A stretch of DNA of 64,000 nt, from NCBI GenBank assembly GCA_021613375.1, contig CM038706.1, positions 19,597,366 to 19,661,365 on the forward strand. Direction: 5' to 3'. The stretch comes from Megaleporinus macrocephalus. Lineage: Eukaryota > Chordata > Actinopteri > Characiformes > Anostomidae. Position 1 is the stretch's first letter. Every line of letters starts with the position of its first letter. A model generated the notes under the pieces. The model searched no databases. It saw only the letters and a list, made by a program, of their open reading frames with translations, and was not told where the DNA came from. Below are positions 15,901 through 27,250 of this stretch, piece by piece. A program made the translations under genes and the position numbers.

Positions 15901-18639
15901 GCCATTTTTACTTTTGTAATTGAAATTTTGTTGGCACGAATTGCTTAATACATCAATAGAGTATTATATATTTACTGTGATGATTAATATTCAAGGCATT
16001 CATGTTTATTTTCCCAAAATTTATGCTGCAATGTTTTTAAAATGTATTTTACAATTGTGTTTGTTGCGTTTTTAAAACGTTTGCCTTTTTACCTGTTTGT
16101 CTATTAATAGGACAGAAGGTGTCAAATATGAACGAGCTGGAGTTCAATGTTACTCGGAAGGACACGGTGGTCAAGACTGATAAGGGCGAGCAGTTGACTG
16201 TTGATCTTGTCATTTGCTGTGCAGGGAACAAAATCAACTCTGAGGCATATAATTCCAGTCTAGGTCAGTTGTGTTTTCTCAGTTGGATGTTTCAAAATAT
16301 GTTTTCTTTATTGCAAATATAATATATTATATAATATATTGCAATTACGTCAGCTGTTAAGTTTTGGTTTGCAGAGGTGAGGTGGCTTCTTTCACTGACA
16401 GATAAACTATGTTTTGCTGTAGGAATGACTGGCATGTGTGGGTCAGAAGGTTTTAAGACTGATAGCATCAAAGTAATGCAGACAAATCTGCAACTCATTT
16501 TCCCCTGCAGTTACAAAAATAGTTGCATATACTAATAGAACTGCCTGTAATTCAAGACTTTAGGTCAGGGGTCACTAATAGGCGGGCCGCGGTCCAGATC
16601 CGGACCCAGACGTTGTCCAATGCAGTCTTTTTTTCAAGCAGCGGAGCTTTTCTTGTCTCTACGGAATGCGAGCTTTACGGCACAGTGAACGCAGAGACCA
16701 ATCACATGCGCTGTAAGATCACCGAAGGGGATTCCTTAGCCAATCAGATCTGTGCAGATTGGGGAGTGCGGTGCGCACACAGGCGAGATACGAAGCGAGA
16801 AGCAGCAGCTAGAGACTAAAGCGAGTCAGAAAGAATAACGTACACTAAAAACAAAAAAGTCAACAGTGAAAACTGACTTTATCCAGGAACGGTTATGTAA
16901 TGGACTCGCTTGTCTAGTTTTGGAGAATACTGTAAAACCAACATGTCCATTTGTGGAGCTGAGTTAACAAGAAGATGCACGTTTTATTTACTTTCTCTGT
17001 AAATAAACACTTTAAGATGCACTTTTTTCAAAAGCATTCTGTTTTTTTTAATGTAGTCCTTGTTTTTACTTGAAGTAAGGACAAAAAATGTATTTGAGTT
17101 CAGCATTTAAACAGTAAATATACTGAAATATACTGAACGGTATTTTGTCTTTCAGTAGCCGTTGTCTTTCAGTAGCTGATGGTATAAGATGCTGATACTA
17201 GGTAACTTGAATATACAGGATATGGCAACATAACACAAGTTAAAAATGATGACGGTCCGGACCCTAGCCTGAACCTTACTGAATTCCAATTAAATACCCC
17301 TGCTTTAGGTGAAGAGTATTATTATCAAGTTTTTTACTACAGGCTATTTGTGTTGTCTCTTAAGAACAAAATATGACTGTCTAAGCCCTGCAACTGAATC
17401 CTGTTGAGGCATTTATAACATTAAAGTTTAATAAAAGTTCTTTGGGTAGACAGAATTGTAATGCTTTCATATAGAAGGTTTGTAGAAGCAGGTAACATCT
17501 GTGTAGGAAATGATACTGTGTCAGATTTTTAATGACCAGATTTCAGAAAATGTGTACTTACACACTACCAATCAAAAGTTTGGTTTTCTTTACCTGTATT
17601 GTATGTGCTATGTTCTGTATTTTAGAATAAGACGGAGAAATACAACTATGAAATAACACATAAGGAATGACACATTGACCAATAATGTCCACCAAGTGAT
17701 TTATTTTTTTCAATAGTACTCAGGAAAACATGTAAAGAGACCTTGTCACATTGTCAAAATACATATAGAGTAATCTTTTACTGGCAGTGTTTGTGGCAAA
17801 TACTGTATCATTTAATACAAAAAAATATAAAGCAGTTTATGTTATGTTATTGTATCATCATCTAAATCCAAGTTTATAGGCTTATGTTCATTACCCTCTG
17901 TTTGTTTGCTACTCTGTGTCTGCTTATGCTCTAGATGGGTGCCTGGCGGAGAACGGGGCCCTCAAAGTGAATAAGCACTTGCAAGTCGAGGGCTTTACCA
18001 ATATATACGCCGTTGGAGACTGTGCTAATATCAACGAACCCAAAATGGCCTATCATGCTGGTCTTCACGCAGGAGTAGCTGCCACCAATATTATTAACAG
18101 CCTGTCTGGAAAATCACTGACGTCATACAAGACAGGTAACAATAACACTATTGTAGTACATGTTCTTTTCCCAGGGTGCCTTTTTAGATGTGGGTCCCCA
18201 GTTCTGGAGATCTACCTTCCTGCATAAATTGGCTCCAAGTTGTAATCTTAACATCCCTGATCCAGGAAATCAGGGTCTTCGGTGGGAATTGGATCTGAAC
18301 TCTAAGAAGGTGATAGATCTCCTGGACCGTGTTTGAAAAGCCCTATTGTAGATGTTTGAGGATGTCCCATTATCAATTTTAAATTGCATTTGTTCACTTT
18401 CATCCTGTGAACATTGTTTCAGTTATTATTTTATAGTAAATGTGTAATGTTTTAAAATATTTTTTTTCTTCTGTTCTCTTAAAGGAAATGTGACAATGCT
18501 GTTGGCCATGGGCAGAGATGATGGGGTGGGCCAGTTTAATGGCATTAAACTACCTCGCTTTCTAGTCACTAAAGGAAAAAGTCAGGGTTTGCTGTTGTGG
18601 AAGAGCTGGAGGGAAATGGAACAGAAGGCCCCCAACTAG
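12942..18639 (+). CDS. aifm2: AIFM2/FSP1-like NAD(P)H:CoQ oxidoreductase, complete
   Basis: Eight coding exons: 12942-13116, 13242-13357, 13457-13576, 13713-13805, 15588-15696, 16111-16263, 17935-18135, 18485-18639. They join in frame to 373 codons, the length of human AIFM2. The enzyme is an FAD flavoprotein that reduces membrane coenzyme Q and vitamin K with NAD(P)H and suppresses ferroptosis. Visible features: MGGKLS start with Gly2 and Ser6, a good N-myristoylation signal; first dinucleotide fold VGGGFGG (about 16-22); second fold [13 protein letters not shown] (147-159), with Glu155 matching human Glu156; FAD-ribityl motif YAVGDCA (280-286), with Asp284 matching human Asp285; and Lys354 matching human Lys355. 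Leu359 stands where human has Phe360. The catalytic set looks intact. Fish may carry more than one AIFM2-like gene (one is named aifm4 in zebrafish), so the exact paralogue is unsettled. Confidence 0.9.
14590..15345 (+). mobile_element. Degenerate Tc1/mariner-type transposon remnant
   Basis: Noncoding relic in intron 4 of the AIFM2-like gene. It resembles a Tc1-like family widespread in fish: a helix-turn-helix-like region (TTTCAAGACTTTCAGGTATT context near 14710), GGAGAAATCTCTGTGAGTAA (from 14774), TGGTCTGATGAGTCA near 14930, and the 3' part with CATCAAATTTGAAATGAG near 15307. Frames are broken throughout. A reverse-oriented fragment of the same family lies near 25.1-25.3 kb. The bases from 14030 to 14520 are also likely interspersed repeat but were not classified. 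Confidence 0.6.
16566..17302 (+). mobile_element. Non-autonomous hAT element, copy 1, with perfect 8 bp target duplication
   Basis: A 737 bp insertion in intron 6 of the AIFM2-like gene. It starts CAGGGGTCACTAATAGGCGG and ends with the reverse complement of CAGGGGTATTTAATTGG. The flanking 8-mers are identical: CTTTAGGT at 16558-16565 and at 17303-17310, the hAT signature. It contains a short open stretch (16523-16819) with the word CADWGVR that is also found in copy 2 (25954-26648, opposite strand), but no complete transposase. Confidence 0.85.
17561..17790. mobile_element. Short Tc1/mariner-type MITE
   Basis: The left end CACACTACCAATCAAAAGTT and the reverse complement of the right end, ACACTGCCAGTAAAAGATTA, form imperfect terminal inverted repeats of a type very common in fish. 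About 230 bp, noncoding, in intron 6 of the AIFM2-like gene, 258 bp after the hAT copy. Confidence 0.6.
18188..18344. mobile_element. Small inverted-end element (family shared with 38344-38553)
   Basis: The left end carries CTGGAGATCTACCTTCC and the right end, reverse complemented, carries GTCCAGGAGATCTATCACC. The same paired ends occur at 38344-38553, so this is a dispersed inverted-repeat family. It lies in intron 7 of the AIFM2-like gene. Confidence 0.55.
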
Positions 18640-19212
18640 AAGATAGCCACAGGTACTACTTAAAACTACAATTGGCAACTTTGTGGAAACCAGAAAGTAT
18701 AAGCTAGGGTTTGAAGTAATCCAACTAAAAAAAAGGCCCACCACCCTACCTTCAGTCTTCAAAAAGCACATTAACGCACACGGCTTGACTAGACAGAGAG
18801 AGAGAGTTGGAGAGACCGTTTACAACACTATCTACGTACATCATGTCTCATCGCCTTCCACGCTTTCTGTGCCTTCAGTGTCCTCCATGGCTGGAAAGCG
18901 ACAACGATGATTATTCTGGTTTTCCCACAGACTTTGTCCAACCTGTTTTTGTCAGACACATTTCCTGTTTCAGTTTTATAGCGGTGTTTCTGTTTGTGTG
19001 CGTGTGCGTAGTCACCTTGTATGCCAAATTAGTATGTATGCAACACACATGCAAGGTATTTAGGTGGACAGTCAGCGAAGCCATCTAGTAATTTTGTTTG
19101 GCCAGAGTGAAATGATTAGAGTTTTTACAGTCCGGTGGTCGATACAGAAAATAATTCTTTTTCTTTGTCATCAGAGAATTTGTGTTGTGTTGTGTTTGCT
19201 GGTTGTTATTTC

Positions 19213-19218
19213 AATAAA
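19213..19218 (+). other. Polyadenylation signal AATAAA, AIFM2-like gene
   Basis: First canonical AATAAA after the stop codon at 18639, giving a 3' UTR of about 0.6 kb. It is followed almost at once by the TA microsatellite. Confidence 0.6.
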
Positions 19219-19233
19219 TATAACAAAAAATAT

Positions 19234-19236
<3 letters not shown>

Positions 19237-19306
<70 letters not shown>
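19237..19306. repeat. (AT)n microsatellite
   Basis: About 35 AT dinucleotides, self-complementary, placed just where the AIFM2-like transcript should be cleaved. Confidence 0.95.
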
Positions 19307-19309
<3 letters not shown>

Positions 19310-22300
19310 CAAGACAAATCACATACTTGTATGTGATAGATACATACTTGTATGTGATAGATACTTGATGGGTAGTGTGTATACACAGTACTGTATCAGT
19401 CAAACAGATGTATAAGTGCCAAGCAAAAGTCACACTTGCAGTGGTTTTCAGTAACTGAAAATAAGAAGAAACACAAAAAATAAAGAGAGCATGAAAGAAA
19501 TCTGAATAGTGCTTTTTTTCTTAGGCTATTGACTCTTATATTACAACACACGGGTTAAAATATAATTTATTTCTCAAAGTAATGTAATTGAACATTGTTG
19601 TAGTTTATTAAATAAATATGTTTTACTAAAAATATCATGCCTGTCTCTCTTTGAGCCTGTCGGGGGACATTTTTTGAAGTTTTTGTAATTACCTATAGCA
19701 TGCCGTTAAAGTGAATACATAATATTTGAATCACTTTGAATACATAATCTAATTATCCAGAGCACCTGAGATGAACCATCAAGAGAACAATCACTCAAAT
19801 ATAACCTCTAGGTGGAGACAAATGTACACAGACTAATGTTTATTCACCGTAACCTTACTAGAGTGAGCATAGATTTATGAACAGATGATTTTGCATTTGT
19901 AAATGTTGCATTCTGGTGATCTTTTTAAGCAGAGATTACTGGATGAATGTGAGATCATACATACTTGAACTATTACAGTATATATTTTCATGTCAATTTA
20001 CCAAATCATGGTGCAGCTGCTATGTAAGCTGAACATTGTATCTGTATCAATATTAACCCACAGATGTTACTTTAAACTATATGTCAGTCTCATTTAACAA
20101 CAGAACTACATGCTGTATGCCCTTGTTTTGTTATCATGTTAATAAGTGCTTGTTTTAAGATGTAGCCAAACATGGCATATCAACATGTGCAAAGTTTGCA
20201 AGTACTTGGTAAACAGAGTTGAAGACGCCCATATGATTTCTGTTGCTTTTTTGTTTGTTTTGTTTTTAATTGTTTTGCTTTTTTGCCAGAAAGGAAGAGC
20301 TGACTGTTTTTATCTAATATTGTAAAAAAAATTTCAGACATCTGATTAATTGTAACAGAGAAAAAAAGTACCAGAAGTGCAACGTTTAAAATTCTGCATG
20401 CGGTTGATCACTGTTGTACAGGTACTGATGGTTTCCCCAGCCCTAACTAAATTCTGTTAGGCAGTATTTATGCATATATGTGCTGTTAGGCAGTGTATAT
20501 CAATGTGCTGCTACTTTATTATTATGTCACACATCACCTCATAAAGTTGATCACTTGTAAAAGTACACTCAAGTGTTTCTCTTTTCATTTGTCCACTACT
20601 ATGTAGGTGTCTCTCACTGCACAATGTATCTTGTCAATCACTGGTCAGGGGGGGGGGTTCAGAGGGGAATGTAAGGAACTGTTGGTGTACGTTAGCAAAA
20701 AGTGGAAAGAAAATGTCTTAAAAAAGAATTAAGATTTAATTCTTGAGATTCTCAGGATTTACTGAAATAAATATAAAATCAATTATTACCTTTAGTAAAG
20801 CAGTGTTACCTTGCACTGGTCTTGGAGGTACACTGCCATGCACATTTTACTGTTTACTCTGCTTTAACACTACCACTGACCTCAGTGAGACGTTGTCAAT
20901 GAGCTGATTGTTTGGATAAGGTGTATTGGGAGCATGCAAAATTAAAATATGCAGTGCAGTGTGCCTCCAGGAGTTCTGTTGTGAAGTACAGATTTAATAT
21001 TTGAATAAGGTAACAAAGTGCAGTGCTGTGGAAAATGTTTTAGATGCCTAAGCACATTATTTAATTTTTTTGATATTGGCAATCAATACTTTTTTATTGT
21101 TAGGGTCACAATATAATGTATATATGAATAAATGCAAACAAACATAAATACAATAAAAAGAGGTTCTTATTGTCAAAACAGTAGTTAACCTCTTATGAGC
21201 TTGTCTGAAGAACACATTAATGCTGCCAGCAACCACAAAGCTTTGTGGAGTTCCATCAACAGCACATTTGCTCTACCAAAGTGTAGCCAAAAGAGTTTAT
21301 TGGTAAGTGAAATTATTACATGGCTGTTGAAAGTTGAGCACATTTTAAAAACTGAATATTACCTGTTTTATCAATTAATGCCTTTTAATTTACTTAAAAA
21401 TCTTAAATCTTTTGCCCAGTAGTGAATAATTGCTCACATATTTTCCACCCCTTCTTATGACCAGAGGACCACTGTTCACCAGATATTTGGGTGGAGAACA
21501 TTCTGGCAACACATGATACTCAAGATTTGAGAGGAGTTGTCAAACTGGAAAATCCAAATGTACAAAAATGCTTCAGTATTTGTCAGTACATGTGCCATTA
21601 ATTTTTATATGTATTTGGTATAATTTAAAATTTATTTAGTATTTGGTTTTTACACTGAAACGTGTTACTGCACGACTGCCCCAAACACTACAAAAAGATA
21701 TCCAAGTGATCACTTTTCTTCATTCTTAGCTGACAAATAGCTGATAGCAAAATCTAACCACAGATGGTCCACTTCTGCTGAAAGATTAACCCTGGTTGGT
21801 CCAGCTCCAGACTTTATTTACTTTGACACAGAGTTTGAATCAATAAGGTGGAAACAGTGGCCTCTTGTGGCAGAACCAAGCCAGGCCTCTCACAGACAAT
21901 TCTCTGCTTTAATGCTGACAAAATACTTTACTGCCAGTCTTGAGAGTTAAACACAAACAATCTTTAAAAAATAAGAAATAATAGTAATAATAAGTAATAA
22001 TAATAATGCATGTAACATAAGATGATGGTCCACGTAAAGCCAGCTGCTGGGTCATGCATCTCTGTATTGTGGAAGAGGAAGTATACTTCAAATGTGTCAG
22101 GACAAATATTTGTAGAAATAAAAAAATCTCCACCCACCATTCTGTTCTGAACAGTTTATCAGTTGTGTGACTGTACCTGGCACTAACTAGTTTGAATAGC
22201 ATGTATTATGCTGCCAGGTGGTTAAAATATGTTTTGTATTTTTTATTACAAAAAATACAAAAAAAGACTGTTGTAGAACTGTTTTGGGGTGTGCATGTGT

Positions 22301-22479
22301 GTTAAAGCAATACAGTTCTATAATGGTAGTAGATCAAAACAGAGTTATTGTTTTAAAACTGGTTAGTTAGTGCCAGGTAAAGATAAAATACTAAGCAGTT
22401 TAAAATGTATGTCATTTGAAATGGAAAAAAAAACATTAAAATAAGATCTTTTCATGAGTTTCTTTGTCTCAATGTTATC

Positions 22480-23180
22480 CTCAGACCACCTCTGTTAGGT
22501 TCTGTTTGTGAACTTCACCTCAGCATTGTATACTACAATGCCAGAGCTAGGAAAACACACATCAGATCCCTGCACCCTCAGTGCTGAAGTACTACAATCT
22601 CCACACCAGTCTCTACACCAATGACGGTCCCCAATGAACCATCTGTAAATATCCTGAAGTTTGCAGATGACACCCCATAGCCAGTAATGATGAATCTGCC
22701 TACAGAAAGAAAACTTAGCGGCTGGTCATGAACAGTAACCTAACCATCACCACACCAAAACATCCAAAGACCTGAAGTAAGAGAGGAACACAGTCTCATT
22801 AGTCAACGGAGCACAGCAGAGAGTGTTTCATCCCAACACAGCTAAAAATCCATAATCTACTTCTGCACAGTGATCATTGCGTCCATCCTCATGTCATCCA
22901 AATCCGTCTGGTTTGATTCCTCCACCTCTCAAGAACGAGCCAAACTCCAGCGCATAATCAGGACAGCAGAGCAGATCATTGAATGTAATCTGCCAACACT
23001 TCAGGATCTGCCAACAACTCCAGAGTGATGGAGCGTGCCAGCAAAATTACACCTCACCTCTCTCATCCGGGACAACACTTTCTTCTGGTAGAAGATTTAG
23101 GGACCAGCACAACCAGACATGGAAACAGCTTTTCTCCACAGCTGTAGCTTAATCACCTCACAACTTAAAGTTTAAACTTA
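22480..23180 (+). mobile_element. LINE (L2/CR1/Rex-like) reverse-transcriptase 3' remnant
   Basis: Broken frames encode pieces typical of the end of a non-LTR retrotransposon ORF2: a DESAYRKK segment near 22690, then KLQRIIRTAEQIIECNLPTL from 22942 with LQDL following, and a SLIRDN-type C-terminal part near 23060. Several stop codons interrupt it, so it is inactive. The clade (L2, CR1 or Rex1) is not certain. Confidence 0.72.
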
Positions 23181-25039
23181 ATCTAAGCAAACCTCCTTTC
23201 TGTATTATAGTAGTTTCTCTAAAACACAGCTGTACAGATGTTACATTTTTGCAAATGTTTAATATCATTCTGCAATATTGTCTTTATTATATGTATATAT
23301 GTCTACAGAGACCTGCATATATATATAGACATCCATATACTTTCATATATTCATAAGTACTGACATTCACATCTCCTTAGCTCTCGTAATAGCTCTTTAT
23401 TATTCTTATTCTCTAGTCAGTTCATTTGTTTACTGTATTTTAGTTTCCTTTATTTTTTACTAGTCTGTGTGCTTCTCAGTTCTGTTTAGTGTGCTGCATG
23501 TGTTTGTGTTACATTAAAAATGTTTATTTTTAGTAAACATGTAATGGCTTAAACTTAATTACAGCTAACATTTTCAAATGTAACTGGAATAAATTGTGGA
23601 AAAAAAGGAAAATTATTATGTTTTTGAACTAATATGAACCCAAATACTCAGAATACTTTAATGTTTATAATGTATTTTATGACTTAACATTTTCCACAAA
23701 TTAATTATAAGTCAAGTGCATTACAGTGAAAAACTAAAATATACTCACCACTATTGTGAAATCAGTTGTATACAGATGGTACAGTGACAGAAAATGACCG
23801 GTGTTGTGGAGTGAGATGATGAAGCTGAATCACGTGACGAATGCCACAAAAAAAGAGATTCAGCATTGCCTCAGGGCCCTGCCTCGTAACTGAGGATTTA
23901 TTGACTGTGTCCAAAACTAGAGGCAGCTGTCTCGGTGCCTTGCTGCCTGCACTGTCTCACAAATCAGTGCCCTGGAAGGCACCCTTCTCTATTGTTTCAG
24001 TGATCATGTTTTCTGCTGTTTTTTCCTTCCACACTGGCACTGACATAGAATATTATGGCATATGTAAGCTAAGGGTACATTTACACTGCCTTCTTAAAAC
24101 AGCTGAACAGAGGAACCTTATCAGCAGCATTTTATACAAATTAGATTCTGACATGGCTGGATTCAGGGTCATGAAAGTAGACGGTATTATAGGCACCAGG
24201 ATACTTGTTCCTGGATACTTGAGAGCAAAATCTGTTTGTCTGCGCTGGGATGCTAAAATTGGTATGTCATTGGATCTTGCAGCGTGATAAAGATCCAAAC
24301 CATTCTTTTATTGCTGTACCAAATATGGCTCACTGAGTACATAATCAGCCATTTGCAAGCATGATGATCCCAGTGCCCTGGCTTTAACTCTACTCGAAAG
24401 CCAAAGATTACAGTCAAAAAACTGTAATCAAGGGCACTGAGGAGCTGAAAAAAGGAGAAATGTTTTATATGCTTCACATTCACAAGTCCTCATCTAATGT
24501 AGTAGAAGATACATTCCTGTATTTTGACGAAGGAAATGTAGCAGTATAAAAAATATCATCTTTTTCAGAGATTGTCTCTCAGTTGGGTAAGCACATGGTT
24601 GATGTGGTGTTGATTATATAAAAAGTGGCATTTTAAAGTTATTAACTGGACTGTCTTAAACATGTCAGGAAATAAGACTTCAAATAATAAGTTAACAGTT
24701 AAAAATAAGTGAATCAGTGTCTGAAATTCTATTAAATATTATGATTACTTTTTTGAGGTTAATGAACTAACCGTCACCCTCTACTGTACTGGAATGTAAA
24801 ATTACAAGCACCAAATACTGGTACTGTAATATTTTTTACATTCCACTTTAAATTTCTTCTGTTCGAATTTAGTGGTGGGACAGACACCTCCCTATAGAAA
24901 GTACCCTAATGATAATTTTGCAGTTATTTAGCTTAATACTATCTCAGCTAATGCCTTGGGTTTATAAAGATCTTAATATAATCCTTATAAATATCTAAGG
25001 CCTGAGTTCTTGTTGTTTTACAATCATATTTCCAAAGAA

Positions 25040-25260
25040 TTTGGGACGCAGTGCAAGATGTAAGTAAGAACACAATTTAATGATGTGTAAATAATTTAAA
25101 CTTTATATTCAATTGAAAATAGTACCGAAACAACATATCAAAAGATGAAACTGAGGAGTTGTATTCCTTTTTGAATAATATATGCTCATTTTGCATTTGA
25201 TGCCAGCAACACACTCCAAAAAAGTTGGGGCCAGTTCATGTGTACCATGTGTTGCATCAC
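25040..25260 (-). mobile_element. Tc1/mariner fragment, same family as 14590-15345, reversed
   Basis: Read on the minus strand, it contains ACTTTTTTGGAGTGTGTTGC and then TGGCATCAAATGCAAAATGA, the 3' end of a common fish Tc1-like element; the corresponding place in the copy near 15.3 kb reads CATCAAATTTGAAATGAG. It is truncated and noncoding, and the homologous sequence may run on to about 25420. Confidence 0.6.
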
Positions 25261-25425
25261 CTCTTCTTTAAACAACACTCTGTAAGCATTTAGAAGCTGA
25301 CTAATTGCTGTAGTTTCGAAAGTGAAATGTGTGCCAGTCTTGCTTGATATAGGATTTCAGTTCAAAATCTTTTTGATTCCATTATGGTTTTATAAAAAGA
25401 ATTCCACTTCACCTCAGACCCAGAG

Positions 25426-25540
<115 letters not shown>

Positions 25541-25953
25541 CTTTATTACTCTTAGAGGGAAAGTCAAGTATTACAGCAGCACAGAAGTACAGTGAAAAGC
25601 AAGCTATAGTAAAATAACTATTAACAAAATATAAAAACTAATAATTAAGATAATATTAATAACTATTAAAATAACAAAATAAGATGCTCGCGTTACTGTT
25701 CGGTTTCTTCTTTGTGTGGCAGAGCATTTGTGGATGCAGTGACTAACTGTGTTCATAGACAATAGTTTTGGGAAGTGTTCCTGAGCCTATGCAGTAATGT
25801 CCACTACAGAACTATATCTGGTCTTGATGCAGTCCCACCTGAGTCCCAAAGACTATGGCCACCTAGTATTGGTTTTGAGCTTTGGTTTTGACTCTGCATA
25901 CAGCGATTTCTCTGGATTCTCTGAATCATTTGATTGTATTATATACTGTAGAT

Positions 25954-26648
25954 CAGGGGTATTTAATTAGAATTCAGTAAGGTCAGGTTCCGGACAGTCA
26001 TAATTCCTAACGTGTGTTATGATATAGTGCCATATCCTATATATCTGAAGCCTAGTATCAACATTGTATACCATCATCAACTGAAAGACCAACACATCAC
26101 ACATACCATTTCAGTATATTTACTTAACTAAATTAATTATTTATATAATTTAAACTTCAAATAAAAGTTTTTTCTTCACTTTAAGTAAAAACAAGGGTTA
26201 CATTTAAAAAACAATGTTTTTGCAAAAAAGTGCATCTTAAAGTGTTTATTTATAGAGAAAGTACATAAAACGTGTGTCTTCTTGTTAACTCAGCTTCACA
26301 AATTGACATGTTGGTTTTAGGATATTCTCCAAAACTAGACGAGCAAGTTTTTGCCTTTGACTTTTCAAAGCACGTAATTCTTTCTGACTCGCTTTAGTCT
26401 CCAGCTGCTGCTTCTTGCTTCGTACCTTGCCTGTGTGCGCACGCCGCACTCCCCAATCTGCACAGAGAAGTGCCTTCTGTGATCTTACAGCGCACATGAT
26501 TGGTATACCGTAAAGACAACAAAAGCTGTGCCACTTAAAATAAACACTGTCTAAATTAAATTGTTCTCAATAGTTTATCGGTTTGGGTCAGCACTGGACA
26601 ACGTCTGGGTCTGCACCTGGACCGCAGTCCGCCTATTAGTGACCTTTC
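25954..26648 (-). mobile_element. Non-autonomous hAT element, copy 2, with perfect 8 bp target duplication
   Basis: Reverse-oriented relative of the element at 16566-17302. Its plus-strand left end is CAGGGGTATTTAATTAG and its right end is the complement of GGTCACTAATAGGCGGAC. Both flanks carry CTGTAGAT (25946-25953 and 26649-26656). The minus strand keeps a short open stretch with CADWGVRRAH and a Lys/Arg/Gln-rich segment. A 20 bp word (TGATTGTATTATATACTGTA) occurs on both sides of the insertion, so it landed in or beside a small duplication. Confidence 0.82.
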
Positions 26649-26879
26649 CTGTAGATGACTGATTGTATTATATACTGTAGAAAACAGTTATTTTACAGAG
26701 TGGTGAACTCTCCATCTGAAAGACTCAGCCTCAGCCATTTTTATTTACATTTTGAAAGGTGTCCCAGGGTTGCATTTTTAATATGTTTTTTTTTTCTTTT
26801 TTCTCTGGCACCACGGTTAAAACTAAGTATGTGGAATGGTCTATAGACATATAGACACAGGCTAATAAAGGGAAAAACA

Positions 26880-27250
26880 CCATAGTTTTTTAGTAAGGTG
26901 TTAGGTCATCACAAGTCATCAGAACAGCTTCAGTGCTCCCTGGCTTAGATTCTACAACTCTCTGGAACTGTTCTGGTGGTATGGAACACTGTTCTTCCCT
27001 CAGTTGGTGTTTTGATAAGTTGTGTTGGGATCTGGTAAGTTTAAGGAATATAGCATATGATTTTATCATTTTCATCCTCATCAAACCATTCAGTGACCCA
27101 TTGAGGTTTCTGGCTGGGGGACACTGTCTTCCTGAAAGAGCGCATTTGCACCAGGAAAGAAACGTCCCTCACAGGTTAAAGTAAACAGTCTGTATCATTT
27201 GTGAATCCGAACCATGCCAGCCAAACTTCTACCACAGGATAAGAGATTGT
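26880..27250 (-). mobile_element. Dispersed DNA-transposon relic
   Basis: Contains CTCTGGAACTGTTCTGGTGG, CATTTTCATCCTCATCAAAC followed by CATTCAGTGACCC, and a CTTCCTGAAAGAG step, which I recognise as parts of a repeat family abundant in teleost genomes (probably a TcMar-type element). The family name and strand are uncertain. Frames are broken. Confidence 0.45.

Noticed and set aside
16523..16819. 98-codon frame as a possible AIFM2-like exon
   Set aside because: It lies mostly inside the hAT insertion; the true exons on each side join in phase without it.
23841..24287. 148-codon plus-strand open frame in the spacer
   Set aside because: No recognisable domain, no supporting splice or poly(A) context, and overlapping minus-strand frames of similar quality; probably chance.
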